A DNA stretch of 64,000 bases. Source: Pseudoscardovia radai. Its GTDB lineage: Bacteria; Actinomycetota; Actinomycetes; Actinomycetales; Bifidobacteriaceae. The first letter of the stretch is position 1. The number at the start of each line of letters is the position of its first letter. Location: contig NZ_MWWR01000009.1 of NCBI RefSeq assembly GCF_002259605.1, forward strand, positions 1-64,000, given 5' to 3'. Positions 17,539 through 25,845 of this stretch are shown in pieces. Both the position numbers and the translations under genes were made by a program. A model generated the notes under the pieces. That model did no database searches, was not told the DNA's origin, and worked only from the letters and a program-made list of their open reading frames with translations.

Positions 17539-18915
17539 ATGACCGCAACAATCGATCCGGCCAAGGTCAAGGAACTTACCGAGCGCGAAGGCGCGAAACT
17601 CGACGCCAAGCTCACCAAGTCGCGCGAAATGTACGCAAAGGCGCGCGTGCATCTGTGCAACGGCGTCGCGTCGTCCTACCAGCTGCGCGACCCGTGGCCG
17701 ATTTACGTGGACCACGGCGAGGGCGCGAAGGTCTGGGACGTGGATGGCAACGAGTACTACGATTTCCACAACGGCTTCGGCGCCATGGTCCAGGGCCACG
17801 CGAACCCCGAGATCGGCAAGGCCATCGCCGACCGCTTCCCGAAGGGCACGCATTTCGCCCTCCCCGACGAAGACGATTTCGTGGTCGCCGACGAGCTCAC
17901 CCAGCGCTTCGGCCTTCCGAAGTGGCGCTTCACAAACTCCGGTTCCGAGGCCACGATGGACGCCATCCGCATCGCCCGCGCCTACACGCACCGCGATCCG
18001 ATCATGAAGATCTTCGGCTCCTACCACGGCCATCATGACGCCGTCATGGTCTCGATCGTCGGCGATTACGAGAACATCGGCGACAAGAAGCACCTCAAGT
18101 CCATCCCGTACGGCGCCGGCATCCCCAAGTCCATGGTGCCGCTCACCGTCCCTGTTCCGTTCAACGACGCCGATTCGCTCGAATTCCGCATTCGCGAGAT
18201 GGAGACGGACGGCAATCCGCCGGCCTGCCTCATCATGGAGGCCTGCCTCATGAACATGTCGATCGTGCCGCCGGAGCCGGGCTATCTGGAGAAGGTGCGC
18301 GAGATCACGAAGCGCCACGGCATGGTCCTGATCTTCGACGAGGTCAAGACCGGTCTGACCATCGGGCCAGGCGGCGCCACGAAGCTGTTCGGCGTGACGC
18401 CCGACCTCGTCACGATGGCGAAGGCCATCTCCGGCGGCCTGCCGATGGGCGCCATCGGCGGCACCGAGGAGGTCATGAGCGTGGTCGAATCCGGCGAGGT
18501 CTACCAGGTGGGCACGTATTCGGGCAATCCGCTGTGCGTCGCCGCGGCGCGCGCGAACCTCGAGAAGGTGCTGACGCCCGAAGCCTACAGGCATTTCGAC
18601 GAGCTCAACAGCTACCTCATGGAAGGCTGCACCGAGGTCGTGAAGAAGTACGGCTTCCCCGGCTACTCGATCGGCTTCGGCGCGAAGGGCTGCGTCACGT
18701 TCTCGCCGCACAAGATCGTGGATTACGTCACCTTCAAGCAGGGCCAGCGCACGGATCTCAACCAGCTGTGCTGGCTGTACGCCATGAACAACGGCGTATT
18801 CATGACGCCGGGTCGCGAGGAGGAGTGGACGCTGTCGGTGGCGCATGACAAGGCGGCGTGCGACGCGTATATCGGCGCCTTCGAGAAGATGGCGCACGAT
18901 GTGACGAGCGACTGA
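17539..18915 (+). CDS. Class III (PLP) aminotransferase, glutamate-1-semialdehyde aminomutase-like
   Basis: 458 residues. Class III features are in order: VWDVDGNEYYDFHNGFGAMV, NSGSEATMDAIRIARA (phosphate binding), GSYHGHHDAV, LIFDEVKTGL with the PLP-contacting Asp, and the Schiff-base Lys in TMAKAISGGLPMGAIGG, then GTYSGNPLCVAAA. Family members transfer amino groups from omega-amines such as putrescine or GABA, or act as glutamate-1-semialdehyde mutases. No other haem-pathway gene is nearby, so an amine transaminase feeding the dehydrogenase at 5584 is more likely. GAAAGG lies before ATG 17539. It is a single-gene unit with a terminator at 18959-18979. Confidence 0.88.
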   Translation: MTATIDPAKVKELTEREGAKLDAKLTKSREMYAKARVHLCNGVASSYQLRDPWPIYVDHGEGAKVWDVDGNEYYDFHNGFGAMVQGHANPEIGKAIADRFPKGTHFALPDEDDFVVADELTQRFGLPKWRFTNSGSEATMDAIRIARAYTHRDPIMKIFGSYHGHHDAVMVSIVGDYENIGDKKHLKSIPYGAGIPKSMVPLTVPVPFNDADSLEFRIREMETDGNPPACLIMEACLMNMSIVPPEPGYLEKVREITKRHGMVLIFDEVKTGLTIGPGGATKLFGVTPDLVTMAKAISGGLPMGAIGGTEEVMSVVESGEVYQVGTYSGNPLCVAAARANLEKVLTPEAYRHFDELNSYLMEGCTEVVKKYGFPGYSIGFGAKGCVTFSPHKIVDYVTFKQGQRTDLNQLCWLYAMNNGVFMTPGREEEWTLSVAHDKAACDAYIGAFEKMAHDVTSD

Positions 18916-18958
18916 CCGCTTGCATTGCGTGGGCGTGAGGGTGCGTGAGAGTGCGTGG

Positions 18959-18979
18959 GTGCGCGGGCGCACGATTTTT
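18959..18979 (+). terminator. Terminator after the aminotransferase gene
   Basis: Perfect stem GTGCGC-GG-GCGCAC followed by GATTTTTG, 43 bases after the stop. Confidence 0.6.
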
Positions 18980-19056
18980 GCGCGAGTTTTCGCTGCCTTG
19001 ACGATGCCGACACGCCGATGAAGGCCGCCAATTGCCACGATTTCCCTTCTGCAAAC

Positions 19057-19139
19057 CACAAGATGTAACCAAAATATTGACAACCATGCCGCAACCCTGT
19101 ATCTTCATAATCACAAGATGTAACAAAAGAGATTACATC
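19057..19139 (+). promoter_or_regulatory. Promoter with candidate Rrf2 operators
   Basis: TTGACA (19077-19082), 17-base spacer, TATCTT (19100-19105). CACAAGATGTAAC occurs twice, just upstream of the -35 box (19057-19069) and just downstream of the -10 box (19112-19124). The second copy forms an inverted repeat GATGTAAC-N7-ATTACATC (19117-19139). This is the usual layout for repressor binding at a redox-responsive promoter; the Rrf2 regulator at 20038 is the obvious candidate. Confidence 0.6.
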
Positions 19140-19180
19140 AAAGAACGGCGCCGGAGGCAGGCGCGGAACAGGAGAACATC

Positions 19181-19819
19181 ATGACGAAGAAGATCGCAGT
19201 CGTTGCAGCCGATGGCCGCGCCGCCCGCAAGATCATCACCGAGGCCGTGAATCGTGGCTTCGATGTGACCGCCTTCGGCCGCAAGGACGAGAACCCCACC
19301 GATGCCCAGCACTACGTCAAGCGTGATATCTTCGACCTGACGGCCGATGACCTCAAGGGCTTCGATGCCGTGGTCGACGCCTTCGGCGCATGGACGGAGG
19401 ACACCCTCCCGCAGCACTCCACGACGCTCGCCCACCTGAGCGACCTGCTTGCCGGCACCGACACCCGCCTGCTTATCGTCGGCGGCGCCGGTTCGCTCTA
19501 CGTCAACCCGGAGCATACGGTCACCCTGTCGCAGACGCCGGACTTCCCGGACTCCTTCAAGCCGCTGGCGAACGCGATGGCCTCCGCGCTTGCAGACCTG
19601 CGCAAGCGCGGCGACGTGAAGTGGACGTACGCCAGCCCCGCCGGCGACTTCCAGGCCGACGGCGACCGCACCGGCAAGTACCTGCTCGCCGGCGAGGAGC
19701 TCACTCTCAACGATCGCGGCGAGTCCATCATCTCGTACGCCGACTACGCCATCGCGATGGTCGACGAGATCGAGAAGGGCGACCACATCCAGCAGCGCAT
19801 CAGCGTTGTCCGCGCCTAA
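19181..19819 (+). CDS. NAD(P)-binding Rossmann-fold protein (NmrA/YwnB-like)
   Basis: 212 residues. The N-terminal beta-alpha-beta has an atypical nucleotide-binding loop (IAVVAADGRAARKIITEAVN), and the fold continues with VVDAFGAW and LLIVGGAGSLYV, typical of atypical short-chain dehydrogenases of the NAD(P)H-binding family. AGGAGAACATC precedes the start. It lies upstream of an Rrf2 regulator in the same orientation, the pairing seen for ywnB-ywnA in Bacillus. A role in redox or electrophile response is inferred from that pairing. Substrate unknown. Confidence 0.82.
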   Translation: MTKKIAVVAADGRAARKIITEAVNRGFDVTAFGRKDENPTDAQHYVKRDIFDLTADDLKGFDAVVDAFGAWTEDTLPQHSTTLAHLSDLLAGTDTRLLIVGGAGSLYVNPEHTVTLSQTPDFPDSFKPLANAMASALADLRKRGDVKWTYASPAGDFQADGDRTGKYLLAGEELTLNDRGESIISYADYAIAMVDEIEKGDHIQQRISVVRA

Positions 19820-19956
19820 CAGGCAGGAATCCGGGCGCCCCGCGCGCATGTCGGCGGCGGCGACCACGATGGCATCGGTCACGATGACATCAATCGCAAT
19901 GGCATCGGTCACGCTGGCGGGGCGTCTGCCGGCGTCTCGCGCATGACATCGGATCG

Positions 19957-20020
19957 GCGCCATCGTAGAAACGCGCCATCGTAGAAACGCGCCATCGTAG
20001 AAACGCGCCATCGTAGAAGC
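19957..20020 (+). repeat. Tandem 16-bp repeat, four copies
   Basis: GCGCCATCGTAGAAAC is repeated four times without gaps; the last copy has one change. It ends 17 bases before the Rrf2 start codon. Confidence 0.9.
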
Positions 20021-20037
20021 GGAAAGCGAGAAACACC

Positions 20038-20481
20038 ATGCAGATCTCCACGAAATTCACCATCGCGATCCACATGCTGGCCGCGACCGCGTATTTCGGC
20101 GGCGACCACAAGGTGACGAGCGCGCTGCTGGCAGACAGCGTGGGCACGAATCCCGTCATCGTGCGCACGATCATGCGCCAACTGCAGGACGCCGGGCTGC
20201 TGGAGGTCAGGCGCGGCCCCGGCGGCTGCAGGCTCGCGCGCCCGCTGCACGACATCACGTTCCTCGACGTGTACCGGGCGGTCGAGACGAACGCCGACGA
20301 CGGGGTGTTCCGTTTCCACGAGAGTCCCAATCCGCAGTGCCCGGTGGGCCGCAACATCCACGCGGCGCTCGACGGGCAGCTCAAGGAGATTCGCAACGAT
20401 TTCGAAAAGGACCTCGCGGGCCGCACCCTCGACGAGGTATGCGACGTCATCGAAAGCCGCGCCCCGCACGTCGCTGCATGA
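20038..20481 (+). CDS. Rrf2-family transcriptional regulator
   Basis: 147 residues. The N-terminal winged helix (MQISTKFTIAIHMLAATAYF; VTSALLADSVGTNPVIVRTI; QDAGLLEVRRGPGGCRLARP) is the Rrf2 domain. It has one mid-protein Cys (NPQCPVGRN) rather than the three Cys of IscR-type Fe-S proteins, like the CymR/YwnA branch. Probably represses the NAD(P)-binding gene upstream through the repeated CACAAGATGTAAC sites. GGAAAGCGAG precedes the start. Confidence 0.88.
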   Translation: MQISTKFTIAIHMLAATAYFGGDHKVTSALLADSVGTNPVIVRTIMRQLQDAGLLEVRRGPGGCRLARPLHDITFLDVYRAVETNADDGVFRFHESPNPQCPVGRNIHAALDGQLKEIRNDFEKDLAGRTLDEVCDVIESRAPHVAA

Positions 20482-20534
20482 CGCATCCCGCCGCGCTCGC
20501 GGAGCCTCCATATCCTCGCGATAGTCAGCGCGCC

Positions 20535-20563
20535 TTGCCCGAGTCGGGCGGGGCGAGTATAAT
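20535..20563 (+). promoter_or_regulatory. rpmE promoter
   Basis: TTGCCC, 17-base spacer, perfect TATAAT at 20558-20563, 70 bases before the start codon. Confidence 0.6.
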
Positions 20564-20633
20564 GCATGAGGTTCCGGTTCACGTCTGCCATCGGGGCAGG
20601 CGACCCGGGCTTCTCAAATCCTAGGAGAACAAT

Positions 20634-20849
20634 ATGAAGCAGGGAATCCATCCCGAGTATGTGCCGACCGAGGTCGTGTGCTCTTGCGGCAACCACTTCG
20701 TGACGCGTTCCACCGTCAAGTCCGGCCATATCACCGCTGACGTGTGCGCCAAGTGCCATCCGTTCTACACGGGCAAGCAGAAGATCCTCGACACCGGCGG
20801 CCGCGTGGCTCGCTTCGAGGCTCGTTACGGCAAGCGCAACGCCAAGTAG
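20634..20849 (+). CDS. rpmE: 50S ribosomal protein L31 (zinc-binding form)
   Basis: 71 residues, normal length. [20 protein letters not shown] is the L31 start; the Cys residues of VCSCGN and VCAKCHPFY make the zinc site of the C+ form. TAGGAGAACAAT precedes the start. It is followed by a terminator and then prfA-prmC, the usual actinobacterial order. Confidence 0.97.
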   Translation: MKQGIHPEYVPTEVVCSCGNHFVTRSTVKSGHITADVCAKCHPFYTGKQKILDTGGRVARFEARYGKRNAK

Positions 20850-20859
20850 CAAACGTCGG

Positions 20860-20915
20860 ACGCCAGTCTTCGCGCAGCGTGCTGCAGCACGCCGCCACGG
20901 GGGCTGGCGTTTTTG
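20860..20915 (+). terminator. Terminator after rpmE
   Basis: ACGCCAG (20860-20866) pairs with CTGGCGT (20904-20910), followed by TTTTGT. A perfect palindrome GCGTGCTGCAGCACGC sits inside the loop. Confidence 0.65.
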
Positions 20916-21013
20916 TATGCCTTTGTATGCCTTCCGCCGGGTGCCGGAAACGATGCCATGCCGGGCGCGGCGTATTGTGAAACACAGCGAATAAGAGTAC
21001 GAGACGGAGCATT

Positions 21014-22117
21014 ATGAGCGACGAGAACCAGTTCCCCGCGGCGCAGGCGGCGCTTGAGGAGTACCACAATATCGAACAGCAGATGAGCCAGCCCGAGGTG
21101 GCGGCCGATCCGACCAAGATGCGCAAGCTGGGGCGTCGCCATTCCGAGCTCCAGCCCATCGTGTCGGCCTACGGCGAGTATTCCTCGACGCGCGACGATC
21201 TCGAGGCCGCGAAGGAGCTTGCGGGAGAGGACGCCTCGTTCGCCGAGGAGGCCAAGCGTCTCGAAGGTGAGCTGGAGCAGGCGGCGGAGAAGCTGCGCAC
21301 CGCGCTTATCCCGCGCGACCCCGATGACGCGCGCGACACCATCATGGAGATCAAGGCCGGCACTGGCGGCGAGGAAGCGGCCCTCTTCGCCGGCGACCTG
21401 CTGCGCATGTACACGCGGTATGCGGAGAAGCGCGGCTGGAAGGTCGAGGTGATGGACCAGAACACCACCGAGCTCGGCGGCATCAAGGACTGCGAGATCG
21501 CCATCCGCGCCAAGGGCAACCCGAGCCCCGAGGATGGCGTGTGGGCGTCGCTCAAGTACGAGGGCGGCGTGCACCGCGTGCAGCGCATCCCCGTCACCGA
21601 GTCGCAGGGCCGCATCCAGACCTCCGCGGCCGGCGTGTACGTGTTCCCCGAGGCCGACGATGACACCGACGAGATCGAGATCGATCCCAAGGACATCCGC
21701 GTCGACACCTACATGAGCTCCGGCGCGGGCGGCCAGGGCGTGAACACCACATATTCCGCGGTGCGCCTGACCTACCTGCCCACCGGCATGATGGTGACGA
21801 TGCAGGACGAGCGTAGTCAGATCCAGAACCGCGAGGCTGCCATGCGCGTGCTCAAGAGCCGCCTGCTCGCCATCAAGCACGAGCAGGAGGCTGCGGAAGC
21901 CGCGGATCTGCGCCATTCCCAGGTGCGTTCGCTTGACCGCTCCGAGCGCATCCGCACCTATAACTTCCCGGAGAACCGCATCGTGGACCATCGCACGGGC
22001 TACAAGGCCTACAACCTCGATCAGGTGCTCGACGGAGACCTGCAGGCGGTGATCGATTCCGACATCCGCGCCGACGAGGCCGACCGCCTGTCGCGCGCCG
22101 CTGGCGGCAATGACTGA
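21014..22117 (+). CDS. prfA: Peptide chain release factor 1
   Basis: 367 residues. The catalytic GGQ motif is in [20 protein letters not shown] and the codon-recognition region precedes it. Gln of GGQ is the residue methylated by PrmC, whose gene overlaps the end of prfA by 8 bases. Terminates translation at UAA and UAG. GGAG precedes the start. Confidence 0.97.
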   Translation: MSDENQFPAAQAALEEYHNIEQQMSQPEVAADPTKMRKLGRRHSELQPIVSAYGEYSSTRDDLEAAKELAGEDASFAEEAKRLEGELEQAAEKLRTALIPRDPDDARDTIMEIKAGTGGEEAALFAGDLLRMYTRYAEKRGWKVEVMDQNTTELGGIKDCEIAIRAKGNPSPEDGVWASLKYEGGVHRVQRIPVTESQGRIQTSAAGVYVFPEADDDTDEIEIDPKDIRVDTYMSSGAGGQGVNTTYSAVRLTYLPTGMMVTMQDERSQIQNREAAMRVLKSRLLAIKHEQEAAEAADLRHSQVRSLDRSERIRTYNFPENRIVDHRTGYKAYNLDQVLDGDLQAVIDSDIRADEADRLSRAAGGND

Positions 22118-23072
22118 CGATCGCTTCGATGCACCATCGGATGCGTCCGATGTGCGCCTCGCGGTGATCGCTGCGGGCGCGGCATTGGAACACGCGGGCG
22201 TGGAGCACGGCGAGTACGAAGCCGTGCTTCTGCTTGCTTGGGCGGCTGGTTGCGAGCCGGGCGATGTGCGCCGGGCGATGCTCATGGGGGAGACGATGGA
22301 TGTCTTCCTGTCGCATTTCGCTGGCATGCCGCGATCCGTGTTGGCGCGTTTCGATGATGCGCTGCGCCGTCGTTGCGCGCGAGAACCGCTGCAATACATC
22401 GTCGGAACCGCGCCATTCCGCTATCTGAGCCTCGACGTCGGCCCCGGCGTGTTCGTGCCGCGGCCCGAGACGGAAATGGCCGTCGATCTGGCGCTTGACT
22501 GGCTGCGGTCCGCTTGCATACCGGGAGCGGGCACCCGCATCGTGGACCTGTGTGCCGGGACCGGAGCCATCGGCCTGTCCCTCGTCACCGAACTGCCGGC
22601 GAGCCAGGTCTGGGCCGTGGAGAAAGACGATGACGCCATCGTCTGGACTCGCCGCAACGCGAGCCGCGTTCTTGACGGCATTGCCGGGGCCGCCGACCGC
22701 TACCATCTTGTGCAGGCGGATGCCACCGATGCCGCGACCCTCGCACAGCTCGACGGCACGGTGGACGCGGTGGTGACGAATCCGCCGTATATTCCGCTTG
22801 CCACGCCGCCCGAACAGCCCGAGGTCATCGATTGGGACCCGCATGTGGCGCTGTTCGGTGGTTCGGATGACGGATTGCACATTCCCGTGCTGTTGCTGCG
22901 CCGCATCCGCACGCTGCTGCGCCCGGGCGGATTAGTTGTGATGGAGCATGACATCACGCAAGGTGCTGCGTTGCGCGAGGCCGCGTTGCGCATGGGTTTT
23001 GTGCGGCCGCGCACCGAGCCAGACCTGACCGGCCGTGACCGCTTCCTCGTCGCCTGCCGCGACGGAGAGTAA
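22110..23072 (+). CDS. prmC: Release-factor glutamine methyltransferase
   Basis: 320 residues. Signature NPPY in [17 protein letters not shown] site in [14 protein letters not shown], and the PrmC N-terminal helical domain ([10 protein letters not shown]). Methylates Gln of the GGQ loop in release factors. The start overlaps the prfA stop, so the two are translationally coupled. Confidence 0.96.
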   Translation: MTDDRFDAPSDASDVRLAVIAAGAALEHAGVEHGEYEAVLLLAWAAGCEPGDVRRAMLMGETMDVFLSHFAGMPRSVLARFDDALRRRCAREPLQYIVGTAPFRYLSLDVGPGVFVPRPETEMAVDLALDWLRSACIPGAGTRIVDLCAGTGAIGLSLVTELPASQVWAVEKDDDAIVWTRRNASRVLDGIAGAADRYHLVQADATDAATLAQLDGTVDAVVTNPPYIPLATPPEQPEVIDWDPHVALFGGSDDGLHIPVLLLRRIRTLLRPGGLVVMEHDITQGAALREAALRMGFVRPRTEPDLTGRDRFLVACRDGE

Positions 23073-23139
23073 GGCGGGTTGCCGCGGGAATGCTGCGGCG
23101 GCGCGTTAGCTTTCCGGAGAGGCCTGGTGGCGGGGTAAT

Positions 23140-23325
23140 CGCGGTCGAGGGTGCGCGTTGTTGCCCCTCGGTGCGGGTTATGGGGCCGGAATGGCGGTTG
23201 TGGCGGGGTATCTGCGGTCGAGGGTGCAGGATAATGCTCCCTCGACGCCGGTTGTGGTGCCGTAAGGGCGGCCGGGGTGGTCTATCTGCGGTCGAGGGTG
23301 CACGATGCCGCGCCCTCGGCATTGA
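23140..23325. repeat. Family A palindromic array 3 (3 copies)
   Basis: Copies near 23143, 23217 and 23290, period 73-74 bp, diverged in the loop. Directly downstream of prmC at the left end of the inserted segment before tsaC. The remaining sequence to 23527 shows nothing else recognisable. Confidence 0.85.
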
Positions 23326-23527
23326 GCATCATGGCGAAACCATGGCGAAGCCAGGTGATTGGCATTGCGGGAGCGATCCGTGCTCGCTTCGCAGAGTCGT
23401 TTCGCCTGCGCGCCGCTGTGAATCGTGGTACGGTACATGCAATGGCGTCTGGAACGGCATCGCTCATGTACCGTTGGAAGCGTTACGTAATCCTGACCTG
23501 ATCCGTTGCATCGTAAGGAACACAGAC

Positions 23528-23980
23528 ATGGTTGCAGAGGAAGACTTCACCGACAGGAGGAGAAAACTGATGCGGCAAATCGCCGCGAATCTGGCGCAGG
23601 TGGATGGGACGCGGTTGCGTCCTGGTGCGACCGATGCGGAGATTTCCGAATTCGAGTGCGGCAATGGCGTCGTGCTTCCCGCGTCGTTCAGGAGCTGGCT
23701 GGAGATCAGCGACGGCGGGCGTCTGTTCTCTCCGGAGGGCATCGAGCTGTATGGCGTCGTCCATCCGCCGCTGCTGGAGCTTGATGATCCCTATACGCCC
23801 GAGGGCGGCTGGCTTGTCGTCGGAATGATGCCGGATACCGACCTCGTGCTTGTGAGTCTGACGGGTGAGGCGACGGTGGTCTATAACCGTGAGGGTGGCA
23901 CTTTCGACGATGCCGTGCGCTATGGGGACTTCTTTGCTTTCCTTGAAGACGTTCTTCGCCAATGGACGATTAGCGGTTAG
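23528..23980 (+). CDS. SMI1/KNR4 (SUKH) family protein
   Basis: 150 residues. Matches the SUKH fold pattern: an N-terminal helix, then ATDAEISEFECGNGVVLPAS and FRSWLEISDGGRLFSPEGIE, then strands. SUKH proteins are common immunity proteins against nuclease-type polymorphic toxins, but no toxin gene is adjacent. AAGGA precedes the ATG at 23528; the frame is open further upstream through the repeat array but that part is not coding. Confidence 0.7.
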   Translation: MVAEEDFTDRRRKLMRQIAANLAQVDGTRLRPGATDAEISEFECGNGVVLPASFRSWLEISDGGRLFSPEGIELYGVVHPPLLELDDPYTPEGGWLVVGMMPDTDLVLVSLTGEATVVYNREGGTFDDAVRYGDFFAFLEDVLRQWTISG

Positions 23981-24447
23981 TCTGCCGCGTGTCCGGCCGG
24001 GGGCCGTGCGCGGGGTAAGTGCTGGGCCGTGTCGTGTCCTGCCGGCGTGGGTCTGCGTCCTGTGCGTGGGGTGCGCGGGGGCGCTGGGTCGTGTCGGTTG
24101 CGTGGGGATTGTGATGGTGCCGTGCGCGTGGGGTGGTCCGGGCGTTCGTCCTGTTACGCTTTTTCCAATTTCGGTTGCCGTGGGGTGATGGAGCCCGGGC
24201 GGTGGCCGGGTTGCATCGGAATCGGAGAGCCGGAGGGGTTCGGTAATGCGCGGGATTGTTTCCACAAGGCGTTCGGCGCGCGGCGGCGTGCACCGCGGAG
24301 GTGCGCGAGGTGTGTCCCTGCGTCTGGCGCCAGGCATGACATCTGCTGTTGCCCTTCGATGCGCGATGCCGCGGCGGCTTGCATTGATGCGTTTGTGCGG
24401 TGTCCATGTCTTTGTCGATTTTGTGGGATGAGGTTAGGGAGTTAGAA
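23981..24447. other. Non-coding gap, nothing recognised
   Basis: 467 bases with no convincing gene, repeat or hairpin. Open frames here lack ribosome binding sites and have Arg/Cys-biased compositions typical of chance frames. Confidence 0.4.
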
Positions 24448-24879
24448 ATGAAACGATTGAGATTTTCGGCTGCGGGTGCAGTCCGGGAAGGCTGCGGCGA
24501 TCCGACGGCGGATGGAATCGGGCGATGCGTAGTGGTGAAGTTCGTTGCGGCGATTCTGATCCAGGCGCTGGTGATTGCCTTGTGTTTCCAAATCCAGCTG
24601 GGGTATTACGGCAGGCCCGCCGGAAGTTCCGGCTGGACCGCCCTCAGAACGACGTGCCCCGGCGTTGCGGGCGAGTGTCTGCTCCTGCGAGCAGGCGAGG
24701 ACGACTTCGAGGACAGCCGGACCATTGTCGTCCCGGGGTGCGCGACGGGCGACCCGGTCTTTGCCGATTCCTATGACGGTGTGCGGCGTCTCGGCGAGAA
24801 GGGCAGTGGCCGGTATGCGCGCGTCTCCTTCCCAGGCTGCCCGTCGGATGAGGCCTTCCTCGTCCCCGTCACCGACTGA
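24448..24879 (+). CDS. Hypothetical membrane-anchored protein
   Basis: 143 residues with one hydrophobic segment at about residues 28-48 (VVVKFVAAILIQALVIALCF) and an extracytoplasmic remainder with four Cys residues that could form disulfides. Not recognised as a known family. The start is tentative (GTTAGGGAG upstream). It precedes another membrane protein by 13 bases and may form an operon with it. Confidence 0.5.
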   Translation: MKRLRFSAAGAVREGCGDPTADGIGRCVVVKFVAAILIQALVIALCFQIQLGYYGRPAGSSGWTALRTTCPGVAGECLLLRAGEDDFEDSRTIVVPGCATGDPVFADSYDGVRRLGEKGSGRYARVSFPGCPSDEAFLVPVTD

Positions 24880-24892
24880 ACGGGAGGGTGTC

Positions 24893-25423
24893 ATGGAACC
24901 CGTGGAGGTTTTTTCTCTGATCGTGTTCGTCGCACTGGTGATTGCGTGCCTTGCCATTCCACTGTGCATCGTCATGCTGGCGTTCTATTTCGTCTCGTGG
25001 CTTGTGGAAATGGGAAGGCCGACCGGCGGCGCGCACGAGCTCCATGGCATGTCGACGGCGCTGAACGCGCTCCTTGGGTGCCTGCTGGTGTTTCTTCTCT
25101 ATTACGGGGTAACCACAGTGCCGTACATCGGCAACCGCACGTGGTGCAGGTCCCAGTCGCCCGACGGGACGTACAGCCTGCGGGCGGACATGCTGGCCAG
25201 CGCCACGATCATGTCCGGGACGCCAACGCGGTTCACGCTGGAGCATGTCGGCCCTGGGGGCGATGTGCTCTGGAGCCGTCGGTCCGTGGTGTACGTGCCT
25301 TACGATGGCGGGTCGTGCGCGGTGGAATGGGGCGACGGTTACGTTGACGTCGGGGCGGACGACCCCCGCAATGAGAAGCAGAAGGACTACTACTTCTCGT
25401 ACTACTGGGGTGACAAGGAGTGA
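24893..25423 (+). CDS. Hypothetical membrane protein
   Basis: 176 residues with two membrane segments (about 8-35 and 58-80) and a C-terminal soluble part with Tyr/Asp-rich repeats (QKDYYFSYYWGDKE at the end). GGGAGGGTG lies right before the ATG. No family recognised. Its outside part starts with RTWCRSQSPDGTYSLRADML, a pattern seen in small surface proteins of unknown role. Likely co-transcribed with 24448. Confidence 0.6.
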   Translation: MEPVEVFSLIVFVALVIACLAIPLCIVMLAFYFVSWLVEMGRPTGGAHELHGMSTALNALLGCLLVFLLYYGVTTVPYIGNRTWCRSQSPDGTYSLRADMLASATIMSGTPTRFTLEHVGPGGDVLWSRRSVVYVPYDGGSCAVEWGDGYVDVGADDPRNEKQKDYYFSYYWGDKE

Positions 25424-25499
25424 TGGGCGACGAGTTGCCGGGGCGATGGGGGTGATGGGATGTGCACGGTGGAATCGGGCGGGCGCGGCATAGATATCC

Positions 25500-25649
25500 T
25501 TCGAGAACGCCATCGGCCGCGGATTCATATTTCTCGATCGTCGTGTCGTCGTCATCGCCGGAGTACCTGAAGCTGAAAAGATACTGGGGCAGGTCATCCA
25601 ACGTCGTTGAGGGTGTGTTGTCCGAGTTGCTTTTGTTGTCTTGCATCAT
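25500..25649 (-). pseudogene. Possible truncated small gene
   Basis: From an ATG at 25649, preceded by GAGGCGAGAG, about 50 codons have normal composition (TLDDLPQYLFSFRYSGDDDD). The frame then continues as low-complexity sequence antisense to 24893-25423. It looks like the 5' stub of a gene whose remainder is lost. Confidence 0.3.
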
Positions 25650-25845
25650 CTCTCGCCTCGTGCTCATGCAGAGTCCGTAACCAACGCTAACGTCGACGGA
25701 GCCGATGCGCCGTCGCGCAAAGGCCTCCGACCATCCTTGAGACACCTAGAGTTTCCGTGTTCTTATGCAACCTACTTTTCCGTAATGTAACATGAGGAAG
25801 ATATTCGGCGCCATGATGCTGCGGATATCAGGAGGTGACGGTTCA

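Noticed and set aside
17539-18915. Haem-pathway hemL
   Set aside because: The sequence is GSA-aminomutase-like, but no other tetrapyrrole gene is near and the context is amine metabolism, so the symbol was not assigned.
23090-23527. N-terminal extension of the SUKH gene through the repeat array
   Set aside because: The extension consists of repeat-derived sequence; the ATG at 23528 has a good ribosome binding site and matches the domain start.
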